From assembly GCA_026182355.1 (NCBI GenBank), contig JAPFBL010000034.1, forward strand, positions 372,001 through 436,000: a stretch of DNA of 64,000 nt. Direction: 5' to 3'. The position numbers and the translations under genes were made by a program. Numbering within the stretch: position 1 is the stretch's first letter; every line of letters begins with the position of its first letter. Origin of the DNA: Hermatobates lingyangjiaoensis. Taxonomy: Eukaryota; Arthropoda; Insecta; Hemiptera; Hermatobatidae. This document shows positions 35,001-43,083 of the stretch, piece by piece. Under the pieces are notes generated by a model. The model worked only from the letters and a program-made list of their open reading frames with translations, did no database searches and had not been told where the DNA came from.

Positions 35001-37950
35001 TCCACATATAAAAATTTAATCGTATAAAGAACACGTTTGGAACACGTAGTGTTCTTCCTCAGGCATTAACTAAAAAATACAATGACACCAGAGAGTTATC
35101 TATAATAAAAAATAAAAATAAAATAAAATAAGGAAGAGAGGACGAACCTAAGGGTGAGTGTCTGTGGTATAACTGACACTCATCCTTAGGTTCGTACTCT
35201 CTTCCGTATTTTATTTTATTTTTATTTTTTACTATAGATAACTCTCTGGTGTCATTGTATTTTTTAGTTAATGCCTGAGGAAGAACACTACGTGTTCCAA
35301 ACGTGTTGTTTATACGATTAAATTTTTATATGTGGAGACCATTTCATTAGCTTTTTACCCTACAATGAGTAAATAACACATAATAACTGATTGCACTACG
35401 TTAGAATATTACTATATATATATTTTTGATAAAACTTTGGTATGCTTTTACTAAAATATGTTTGGTATATTTTTTGGTATGCTTTGTTAAATATTACCTC
35501 TAGTAATGTTTTGTGATTTGCAAAGGAGGCTAGTTTTCTTAAACTTTTGATGTATTTCAGGGAAAAGCCAGTGGGTTCCTCTACATTGATGATGGTGTTT
35601 CGCACAGGTTCATGCAGAGGGATGACAGCTCTGTTATGATTCACTATGAATTCGATGGTCGAATTCTATCATCCAAGTATTTTAAACATTCCGTTTATTT
35701 TTAGATTTAGAAACATAAATGGGCTTATGGATTGAGACTTATTTCTGTTTCAGATTTTTAGGAAAGAGTCGCTTTCAGACACCTTCTTGGCTAGAAAGAG
35801 TTATAATACTTGGGCCTAAAACGGGTATCAAAGGAGCCACATTAACAGATGGTAAAATTACTTATCTTTAGTATATTACATTCTTTTTATTTAGTTGTAT
35901 TTCCTAAGAATTAATTTGATTTAATATGAAAAAATTAATTATAATAGTCCTTTATATTCAAAAAACTTTATCAAAACATCTTATTTTGACTATTTTAATT
36001 TTAGATGAATTTTGTAACGTATTCTATGTGCAAAGAAATAAATCTATCCCGTTTAAGTGTGTACTTTATTTTTATTAATAAAAAGATTTCACATAAACAC
36101 GTAAAATAACAATCAATGATCAAACAAATGAAATGGGAAAACAAAACTAAGATCTTGATATATTTCAAGCGGAGACCGCTTGTTTTCAACCGCAACAAGC
36201 GGTCTTCGTCAGAGTCAAAAACCAACAAGACCGCTTGTTGCGGTTGAAAGATCTTAGTCTTGTTTTCCCATTTCATTTGTTGTTTGATCATTTATTTTTA
36301 TTAAATAATGAGTTTATTCCACTTACGATTAATTTTTAATAAGTTTTAAATAATTAGGGTAAACAATCAAACCTGTTGTATCTAATCAGTTTGCGGACTG
36401 ATAACGGCTTCCGGACGCGCTTATCTTTACGAGCTAGCTAACTTATTATAAACATATTACAATTATTGCCAGTACCAAGAGGTTGCTGTTAGCACAATAA
36501 GAATGCAAAATTAGGACTTTATGTTTTATTCCTTCTATAATGAAACATCTCCACTAATTAAGTTGTTAATTAATGTTACCAATCACTTATTAATTTTATA
36601 TTATTTAAATTTCAATTACTTCATATTTTTATTATTTTTGCTCATACTAAGTTTCTTTATTTGTTGATTTCTAAATATTCTTAAAGTTTAAAGAGTTCAT
36701 TGTTGTCAATTTTAAACAAGTTTCTGCATAGATTAATAAACCTACAGAAGATCACAACGTTTTCGAAACGCGCCTTTTGTTAATAAAACTAGTTTCTTTG
36801 GAAATTTGTTCTATGGATTTCCAATAATAAGTAAACACCACGGAGTGACTGATTGCTCGATTAATGAATTTTAAGAGTTCGTGTATTGGTGGTTCGTTAG
36901 TCTTACAATATTAGCTGTTCATAAAGTTCCTGTTAACTGTACAAAGATCAAATTGTTGTAAGTATTTTTTCAATATGTTTAAAAATACGAGTATTAGAAC
37001 TAAGATAGATCTTTTTTTGTTGTTTTAATGCATATTTCTTATGTTTCTTATTGTCCATCATCATTAATATCATTTTACAGTTTACGGAAACGTAACTGAT
37101 TGACAGTGTGGCGAACTTGGAAACCAAGGAAATAGTCGTGTGAAAATCGTGTTAATAACCATCATAGCTACTTTGATATGTTGCTAAATTACTTTTTCAT
37201 TGCTTGAGCAGTTAAGAACAATGGCTATCATTATTAAGACATTTACCAAAAGGACAAAAAAAACCCTATATGCATTTTCTTTATAGAGAATCAAAATTGA
37301 CCATTGTTAAAATCATTAGTTATTTTTTAGTTTACAAGAAACTTTTCAATAAAAAGTGCCAAAAGAAACTTTCTAAACCCCTTCCAACTTTGAAAATATT
37401 TAAAAGACAGTTGCTTGAGTGGGACAGAAATAAAAAAAAAGTCATAAAAAATAGAAATAAAATAATGAAATAATAAATTATTGATAACAGTGACAGAGAA
37501 CTGATTGATTGACAACCTAAGTTTTAAATTAATTAACTTTTTAACTCAAGGTTTTCCGAAACCTATCGTGCAACTAAGATGTACGATGAATGGTAGCTAA
37601 TTATAATAATATAATAACAATATTTATCCTAATAATAGCTAAGGATAACCTTTAAAGTATTAAATTATTAGTTTATATTTTGTTAGTTGATGAAAGTATA
37701 TTTGGCCCAAAGTCAGTTTTTCATCCAGTCTTTGAAATGGTTGGTGCTGATAGATCGGTAACTCTTCCTTTGAAAATGTTCCTGCTTGTCCATATAATGT
37801 TTTAGTATTATAAATTTAATTTCTATTTATTTTGTTTCAGGCGCAATTAAGACTGAACTTCTTGTTAAATACAATGTTGCCAAGACAAGCCTGACTATTA
37901 GGAAACCAGGAGTCAATATAGCTAAAGAGTGGGAAATCGCTCTCAACTGA
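17024..37950 (+). CDS. GANAB: Glucosidase II catalytic alpha subunit, 17 coding exons
   Basis: This GH31 enzyme of the ER lumen removes the two inner glucoses from N-glycans and drives the calnexin cycle, working with a beta subunit. Exons: 17024-17052, 17415-17507, 17584-17820, 18113-18280, 18360-18554, 18631-18735, 19997-20246, 23901-24040, 25704-25891, 26809-27047, 27868-28140, 29929-30178, 30245-30393, 32958-33071, 35561-35676, 35754-35851, 37841-37950. All phases agree and the sum is 918 codons including the stop, close to the family length. Landmarks are [11 protein letters not shown] after the signal peptide, [40 protein letters not shown] (nucleophile Asp), WTGDNAAEW (acid/base Asp), [24 protein letters not shown] and LTIRKPGVN. 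The first 29-nt exon is the least certain: it was chosen because it supplies an ATG, the right phase and a hydrophobic leader ending ISGVNS. Large introns are full of repeats. Confidence 0.97.
17890..18063. repeat. Foldback repeat, family A, copy 1
   Basis: A near-perfect palindrome of about 174 bp in GANAB intron 3, running from CATTGTAGGGTAAAAAG to its reverse complement. The centre of the right arm holds CTGAGGA (17971-17977), A, GAACAC, TAC, GTGTTC, GAAAC (17994-17998). Related copies are at 34970-35367, 41243-41377 and 43269-43595. Confidence 0.9.
19232..19340 (+). repeat. Exon-like repeat Y, copy 1
   Basis: About 110 bp similar to 22402-22528, both inside GANAB introns. Similarity begins exactly after an AG acceptor-like dinucleotide. 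The frame [20 protein letters not shown] then meets stops, so this copy is not usable as an exon. I do not recognise the protein. Confidence 0.5.
20311..21918 (+). mobile_element. 1.6 kb noncoding transposon, copy 2
   Basis: This is a second nearly full copy of the element at 2121-3760, inserted in GANAB intron 7 in the same orientation as the gene. It opens with the palindrome at 20316-20334 and ends with CTTATAGTAAAGTAGAGTG and GGCCACTCC. Differences from copy 1 are scattered substitutions and small indels, including loss of a TTA microsatellite near 21340. It has no coding capacity. Confidence 0.75.
21980..22240. repeat. Foldback repeat, family B, copy 1
   Basis: Inverted arms begin and end with TTCAACAACAACAA-type sequence. 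Each arm contains CTGATGATGAACACAAA or a decayed inverse of it, followed by TTCGAAACGCG on the right arm (about 22144-22172). Stem II on the right arm is partly broken. It lies in GANAB intron 7. Confidence 0.8.
22402..22528 (+). repeat. Exon-like repeat Y, copy 2
   Basis: It begins after TTAG with an open frame [17 protein letters not shown], then [20 protein letters not shown], and ends at an AA|GTGAG donor-like site. The length of 127 nt is not a multiple of three, so including it in GANAB between phase-0 exons would shift the frame. It runs directly into the 36-bp minisatellite. Function unknown. Confidence 0.5.
22535..22995 (+). repeat. 36-bp minisatellite, about 12 units
   Basis: Tandem units of about 36 bp built on CACTAGAAAAGGATGAAAAC and CCCTGTTTTAACAAAA. 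Some units are expanded by 6-9 bp with CACAAAGAAAAA near 22769 and 22890. Because the unit is a multiple of three, both strands stay open for most of the array; the plus strand reads repeats of [12 protein letters not shown]. It lies in GANAB intron 7, next to repeat Y copy 2. There is no spacer structure and no sign that it is translated. Confidence 0.92.
23346..23596. repeat. Foldback repeat, family B, copy 2
   Basis: A near-perfect palindrome with arms of about 110 bp. The right arm holds CTGATGA (23493-23499), T, GAACAC, AAA, GTGTTC, GAAAC (23516-23520), the best-preserved family B core. Half of the same element recurs at 32690-32830. Confidence 0.9.
24147..25391 (+). mobile_element. Helitron, copy 3, with helicase C-terminal fragment
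   Basis: It starts near TATATATATAAAACTGTCC and ends with the hairpin CCGTCAAAGACTGG and CTAG (25388-25391), followed by T as expected for Helitron insertion between A and T. The 3' part carries the open frame described at 24958-25272. Noncoding blocks resemble those of copy 2. It lies in GANAB intron 8 in the gene's orientation. Confidence 0.85.
24958..25272 (+). pseudogene. Helitron PIF1-like helicase, C-terminal fragment
   Basis: A 104-codon open frame reads [27 protein letters not shown], then [40 protein letters not shown] and NVVYAKALT. The block [12 protein letters not shown] is the last helicase motif of Helitron PIF1-like proteins, and [13 protein letters not shown] is their hallmark C-terminal motif (here with L for S). 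About 40 residues between the two halves are deleted and the Rep and main helicase domains are absent, so it cannot be active. It is the least decayed of three related fragments in the window. Confidence 0.88.
25392..25703. other. End of GANAB intron 8
   Basis: No gene or repeat is recognised between the Helitron end and the acceptor at 25703, apart from a short TTATTATTATG stretch. Confidence 0.5.
26470..26483. repeat. G homopolymer
   Basis: Fourteen consecutive G in GANAB intron 9, unusual in this AT-rich sequence. A similar G run lies at 46677-46690. Confidence 0.9.
26590..26745. repeat. Foldback repeat, family D, decayed copy
   Basis: Inverted arms: GTTGGAGTCGTTCGACCAGT and its approximate reverse complement ending AACTCCAACATCTC. 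The right arm has a GTCCGAAACCGGTTG core. It relates to the longer palindrome at 30536-31000. Confidence 0.6.
29539..29875. repeat. Foldback repeat, family C, copy 1
   Basis: The left arm contains, on the minus strand, CTGATGA (29600-29606), A, ACCG, loop, CGGT, GAAAG. The outer ends match family C copy 2 at 36086-36296 (ACAAGACTAAGATCTTTC and CATTTCATATTGTGGTTTG). The middle about 180 bp is unique. It lies just upstream of GANAB exon 12. Confidence 0.75.
30536..31000. repeat. Long foldback palindrome, family D
   Basis: Arms of about 170-200 bp are almost exact reverse complements: the left arm starts CCGTCATACCTCGTAAG and the right arm ends CTTACGAGGTATGACGG. The spacer includes an AATAATAATTAAATAA run. 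Each arm contains a GAAGATGGACCAGATCC / GAAAGCGCTCC core. Copies or halves occur at 26590, 33515, 39280 and 63500. It lies in GANAB intron 13. Confidence 0.9.
32064..32212 (+). pseudogene. Decayed partial duplicate of GANAB exon 12 (29929-30178)
   Basis: This segment in GANAB intron 13 matches the second half of the exon at 29929-30178. The exon's [16 protein letters not shown] corresponds to [16 protein letters not shown] here, and [11 protein letters not shown] to [11 protein letters not shown]. It carries an in-frame TAG, a small deletion and no usable splice sites. Many differences are at third codon positions (GAC/GAT, CCC/CCA, CTA/TTA), which hints that it diverged while still coding. 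It may come from a lost paralogous gene rather than a fresh exon copy. Confidence 0.85.
32215..32600 (-). mobile_element. LINE 3' fragment with zinc-knuckle tail
   Basis: The minus strand reads [20 protein letters not shown] and [10 protein letters not shown], related to DIINDGLCRFCKQKQTPLHL and TEVRASGH on the plus strand at 55764-55967. The CxxC...HL...C pattern is the usual end of ORF2 in several non-LTR retrotransposon clades. Frameshifts are present. It lies in GANAB intron 13. Confidence 0.65.
32690..32830. repeat. Half of a family B foldback
   Basis: It matches the left arm of 23346-23596, including TTCGAACACTTTGTG and TCATCATCATCAGGAAG, without a right arm. Confidence 0.8.
33515..33635. 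repeat. Foldback repeat, family D, short copy
   Basis: Inverted ends CGTCATTCCTCGTATAAT and AGGAGGTGTGACGG surround a diverged core in GANAB intron 14. Confidence 0.6.
33872..34588 (+). mobile_element. 5'-truncated Jockey-type LINE with poly(A) tail
   Basis: The coding part (about 33874-34395) is the C-terminal end of a reverse transcriptase: [20 protein letters not shown], then [37 protein letters not shown] and [16 protein letters not shown]. This KYLG...D..LTW...Y..EIWG pattern is typical of arthropod Jockey-clade elements. A 3' UTR and a poly(A) run follow. The insertion is bounded by an exact 11-bp target-site duplication ATTTTCTTCTC at 33861-33871 and 34589-34599. The frame is still open, so the insertion is fairly recent. 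It sits in GANAB intron 14. Confidence 0.93.
34970..35367. repeat. Long foldback palindrome, family A, copy 2
   Basis: Arms of about 190 bp are near-perfect reverse complements with a small asymmetric centre near 35165. The right arm carries CTGAGGA (35275-35281), A, GAACAC, TAC, GTGTTC, but the following GAAAC is changed to CAAAC. It lies about 190 bp upstream of GANAB exon 15. Confidence 0.92.
36086..36296. repeat. Foldback repeat, family C, copy 2
   Basis: Arms share AAGACCGCTTGTT and CTTTCAACCGCAACAAGCGG-type sequence. A minus-strand core reads CTGACGA, A, GACCGC, loop, GCGGTT, GAAA at about 36186-36212. It lies in the last GANAB intron. Confidence 0.85.
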
Positions 37951-38424
37951 AACAATTACATTGAACAGGCTTAAAAGAAGTATTTCCTTTTTTTTTATAA
38001 AAATATTTATTGATATCAAAATTGTAAATATATAAAAGTATGGTTGTGATGGTGAACTGACTGTTTCCATATATGAGATTAAGCTCTTGTCAATGTTATT
38101 GGAAAATTTTCAGATACAAGATGATCATTTTCAAAAACAATCACCAAGTTGACTTCGAATCCTGAAAATTATTTTTTTTATTTTTCCTGAAGAATATTAT
38201 GTTTCTTATAAATAATTTGGAGCATATTTTGTTTTATTTTTACCGATATTGAAATTTGTAGTGGAGAGAGAAGGACAGGTGAATAGCCTCGGAAATACCA
38301 TGTAAATGGGAATATCAATACCACAGCATACGTTTCCTTCTCCTATCTGGATATTTTGGATTTCTGTAACTATATTACAAAAAAAAAATTAATAAACCAG
38401 TTTTAATATAAATTAATATTATTA
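37951..38424 (+). other. GANAB 3' flank
   Basis: It probably contains the 3' UTR. Candidate poly(A) signals are the ATTAATAAAC near 38387 and AT-rich variants around 38205. No further exon is seen. Confidence 0.4.
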
Positions 38425-38735
38425 AGCAGGTTATGTGAGGTTGCAGTGGCAGTCCCACAAGGAACAGACGTTGGCAATACTAAACAATGAAGATTTCTAC
38501 TACAATGGGAGTCGTAAATTTTGCCTAACTCAAGTGTGCTTAGAGTAAGGATCTTTAACGAGTACCTGATATTGTACAGGATCGGGACCGACAGCTTAAG
38601 TCCTCTCCAAGGGACGACGCACAGATTTATTCACCTCCCCCATGAATAAATCGAGGGCCAGAGTGGGTATTGAACCCCGGACCTACATATCCAGAGACGA
38701 ACATGTTGTCACTGGGCTATCCTGGTCTCCCATAT
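38425..38735 (-). mobile_element. tRNA-derived SINE, second copy
   Basis: It is co-linear with the SINE at 4536-4868, sharing GATCGGGACCGACAGCTTAA, CATGAATAAATCGAGGGCCA and GTATTGAACCCCGG (B box inverse). The A-box region is degraded to CACTGGGCTATCCTGG and the TTAGG-like tail is broken, so it is older. No clear target-site duplication is visible. Confidence 0.82.
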
Positions 38736-40474
38736 TCATAAACAATTAACTGAATTATTCATTATACAATACTAGTATAAAAAGTTCAACGATAAATTTA
38801 ACTTAATAATAATTTTATTTAAAAAATGAAGTGAGGAGGTTTTTGTCGTATTATTGCACAAATGAGTGTTATTAAAAGAATATCAGAACGATACATTTCC
38901 TTAGAACAGGAAGTTTTTTTTTTTCAACTTCGACCCTTATAAAGGTTTAACACCTTTTGTACTGAAGAAGGGGCAAAAGTGTTTTGCTTATCAGTATCTG
39001 GTAATGAATAAAGCGAAATTATCATTATTTTCATGTTTGTGTGCAGCCTTGATAAGAATGACACAAGGGCGGGTACTGGTCCTCATCACGCAAGCGCTGT
39101 ATCATAAACGTGATTGTTACAACGGATGGAAATTATGAAGAAAGCTACAAGAACTGATAGCATAAGTCTTCACTCAAAAGAAGGTTTACGAAAACAATGA
39201 CGCATTATTTTACTCTTAGTACATGCATATTATTATTACCATGGAGGTTAAAAATAATAAAAACTAACCGAGTTAGATAGTTTTAACAACTAACGAGGTT
39301 AGTTGCGATCGAAGATGACAACTTCCGAAAGCGCTCTAACGACTTCGAGATCATCTTACGAGGTATGACGGTTTGCCATATTAATAATTTACTCTTAAGT
39401 GTTCTTACTTAAGTTACATCTAAATACAAATTATTTTTTAAATAACCACTTCTCCAAAGAGCTTATTTGTTTATGTGAATTAGAGTAAACCAAATTACTA
39501 AGAAGAAATATTTGTAATTATAAAATTACTGTACAAATTTGCAAAGGTGGAGGTTTCCCAAAAAATTAATATATTAATTATTATTACTCTAATAATGAGG
39601 AACTTCTAATGACGTTACAGTCCAGTGAGGTCCAGAAGTTACTGTACAAGTGACGTCATGGTTATGACGATTATGATTTGTTTTCTAGATATAACCTGAG
39701 GAAGAATACTAAATCAAAACTTTTCATATATCTTTTGTATGGTGACTTGGCTCTTTATTTTTCCCATGACAAGCAAATAACATACCTAAACTGATCACAC
39801 AAGTAATCTGATAAGCTTAATTATCAGTTCTTACAAAAATTTGTTTATGTAACAAGGGATATTTTATAACTAGATGACAAAAAAGGGAACTTTCATTTGA
39901 AACGTTTTTGTGATTAGTCATCATTCAGTATTACGATAACTCGAGAAAAATAAGTAAGTCATTCAATATATGAGAGTTTTCAACATGAATTTAGCTAGTG
40001 AAACTCTATTAATAAAATATGGCACCTGTGGAATTTTAAATACATTTAGAAAACATACTGAACATGTCACTGGTAGATCATTAAATTAGCAGTTGATATG
40101 TAGTTAGTAAGAAGAAAACACTCTCTTCAATAACTTTGTTCAATTATTCTTGTATACTTACAAGACTGGTATTATGTAATAAGTCTATTGAGTGTGCTCA
40201 GTGAAAAAGAGTTGCTGTTGATAGATTAGTGGATCGTAAACACTAGTTATGTTAACGAGTATACCCGCAAGCTACGAGTGGGATATGCTTCATTGGGTGG
40301 TGTTTATTCATGATAATCATGAGGTGACAAAAATTGTTTCAATCAATAAGGTCATTTCCCTTTGAAATCATATCAATAAGGTGGGGTTTGAATTCCTCAA
40401 ACCTTTCACTATTTGTCTTGTCTAGAATCTATACAACATAAACTATGTAAATTTTATTTATTAAATTATATAAA
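38736..40474. other. Intergenic stretch downstream of GANAB and VPS26C
   Basis: No gene is recognised. A family D core (GAAGATGACAACTTCC, GAAAGCGCTC) lies at about 39305-39340 with AGGTATGACGG at its end. I looked here for the missing VPS26C C-terminal exon without success. Confidence 0.5.
39280..39372. repeat. Foldback-related repeat, family D, single arm
   Basis: The plus strand reads GATCGAAGATGACAACTTCC, GAAAGCGCTCTAACGACTTC and TTACGAGGTATGACGG, matching the right arm of 30536-31000. Confidence 0.7.
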
Positions 40475-40482
40475 ATTTAGAC

Positions 40483-40967
40483 CAGGGGTGGGCAAACTAC
40501 GGGCCACAGCCGGCCCTTTGGTCTTTTGAATCCGGCCCACGGAAGATTGTTACATGATTTAGGTTTGATGTAAATGATTGTATCAATTTTATTTTGACTC
40601 GCAGTGAAGTGCATTTCAACATCAGGTGGTGCAGTATCACACTTTCAGCTATCGTTCTTCTTTTGCTGGTCAGATTATTTAAGTGTGATAAATATTAACA
40701 AAAACGTAAAGATCTCAGATGGGTGATGAATATCTTAGATCTATTCTGAGAATTGCCTCAGACTTCGATGCTATATTTAAAATTTGTGATCAACAACACT
40801 GTTCTCATTAAAAGAGTATGTTTATACTTCAATAACTTTTTTTGTTTTTGTTTAATACTTACTGTTAACTAATGCTATGTTTTATATTGTGTTTTGCACT
40901 GAAATGGTCCACCTGTCAGATTTTTAAATCAATATGGCCCGCGAGTCAAAATAATTGCCCACCCCTG
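40483..40967. mobile_element. hAT-type MITE with 8-bp target duplication
   Basis: It opens with CAGGGGTGGGCAAACTACGG and closes with TTGCCCACCCCTG, an inverted terminal repeat typical of the hAT superfamily. GGCC-rich subterminal motifs flank it on both sides (CGGCCC / GGCCCG). Flanking 8-mers are ATTTAGAC (40475-40482) and ATCTAGAC (40968-40975), a target duplication with one change. The 485-bp element has no open frame and is non-autonomous. Confidence 0.9.
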
Positions 40968-41242
40968 ATCTAGACTCTTGATTTTACACAATTAACTGTA
41001 GATAATGTTAATAAGCATAAATTTGATTTGCTTATTTAAAAAAAAAAACAATTTAAAAAATCTTATTTTGTAAATTTATTAATAGTTGGTCATGTCGGTA
41101 AGGATGGTAGTTTCGATAATAAATGGTTAATATCAAGTATTGAATTGACAAAATTGTTCAAGTTCTTAAACAAAAATTCTTAAAACAATAACAGAAGTAT
41201 CAATTTTACGTAATAAAATATTCTTTCAAAGCAATTTCTATA

Positions 41243-41377
41243 CATTATAGGATAAAAAGCTAATGAAATGGTCTCCACATATAAAAATTTAATCGAATAA
41301 ACAACGCGTTTCGAACACGTAGTGTTCTTCCTCTTTTATATATGGAGACTATTGCATTTGCTTTTTACCCTACAATG
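41243..41377. repeat. Foldback repeat, family A, copy 3 (deleted centre)
   Basis: The left arm is intact with the inverse of CTGAGGA-like / GAACAC / GTGTTC / GAAACG at about 41300-41332. The right arm is shortened, so the core is present once. Confidence 0.8.
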
Positions 41378-42016
41378 AGTAAATTCCACATAATAACTGA
41401 TTGCACTACCTTAGAATTTCTATGCAAATGTAAAATTATGTTACACTAAAAATAATATTTTAATATTGCTGCATATTCAGTATTATGATCTTAATAATAA
41501 ATCGTTAATATTTACTTCAACTAGGTGTTTCTTCGTTATGATTACTGTAAATATTAACATCGTTAAGTCAGAAATAAAAATTAAAGTAGAGGGTTTTTTT
41601 TTCAAAGAACCTTTGGTTGAGCTGAAATCAAAACATGTTTTATTAGCGAATGCTGTACGTTAATAAACATGTTTAGTACTACTACTAATAATAATATGTA
41701 CGCTTACTTCGTACCCACGCGCTCATATTATTAAATCAATTAGTCATTTTCATACGTAAATGCCTTTAGTATGGATATTGCTGGCACTAAATATTAAATT
41801 ATGGGTAGTTGATGCCGCCTACCACGAAAGAGTAACCAATATTAAAATAATTATGGTTATTCACGAATATGTTAAAACAGTAGTGAACAAAATAGTTAAG
41901 AAGTTTTATTATAAAGAAGTATAGTCTAAATTGAAGTCTTAGGCATGGGTATGAACTTCAGTGATAAATATATAGTTAAGTTGATAAATCAGTGAACTGT
42001 AACTTAATGACAATAC

Positions 42017-43032
42017 CATCTTTAGCGAATCCTTCAGCACATCCGCAAGTTTCAACTCTCACCAATTGTAGTTCGATAGATTTTATAGCTAACTCACTAT
42101 ACTCAATTTTCAACTAAAACAAAAGGAAAAAAATCAGTGGTACTAAAAATATTTTTAGAAGCCTTTTTTTTTACTGTATGTATGTGCTCTTCAATAACAA
42201 GATTTCACAATAAACATTTAAGATAAAAATTAACGTCCAAACCGCAGTAAGAAATCAGAAAAAAGACTAAAATCCTTCAACAGTAACAAGCGGTAAAAAA
42301 AAACAGCGTCAGTTTTAACTCTTAACAAAGACCGCTTGTTACGGTCTTTTTTCTGATTTCTTACTGTGGTTTGCTGATATACTCTTCAATAATCGAAAAT
42401 CGATCCAAAACGGACAACTAAAGTTCCCAGAAACAATTAAATAAGCCCATTCAATAGGATTAGTTTCTGTTTTGGCAATTTCTTCCACAAAAATAATCAG
42501 TTACCATGGGAACTTGATTTCAAGTAGTGAACTTGAAGATTTGCTTTCACAGATTCACTTTATTATTTTGTGGGAGCAAAACTTTATGGATGCCAAAGTT
42601 GTTTAACCTGTCCACTTCTTAACGCGGAACATTATTTCACCAGCAACCTACCTTATATTGTAGCTAATGATAACTGTTTTGTTTCTTCCTTCCCTTCCTT
42701 CTAATTAGGTTAAAACTTAAATTTGAAACTAAGTATGTGATAGATCCTATTGTGTGTGATTATTTAGTTTACTGTTGAGAACTTATATGTATAGTATGTA
42801 TATCTATATATCTAAGCCACAATAAGAAATCAGAAAAATTACTAAGATTTTTCAACCAAAACAAGTGGTCTTCATCAGAATCCAACTGATACTGACGAAG
42901 ATCACTTGTTTGGTTGAAAGATCTTATTATTTTTCTAATTTCTTACTATAGTTTAGACGCTAATTTTTACTACACATGTCTATTCATAAATCTTGTGATA
43001 GTACGGATATGTGATATACGGTGTATAGTTTA

Positions 43033-43083
<51 letters not shown>

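Noticed and set aside
37270..37473. Lys-rich 67-codon open frame in the last GANAB intron
   Set aside because: AT-rich composition alone explains it; no motif, and no splice sites joining it to the gene.
37688..37757. Extra GANAB exon before the last one ([20 protein letters not shown])
   Set aside because: It has an acceptor-like and a donor-like site, but its phase does not fit the last exon and no matching segment exists in the protein family.
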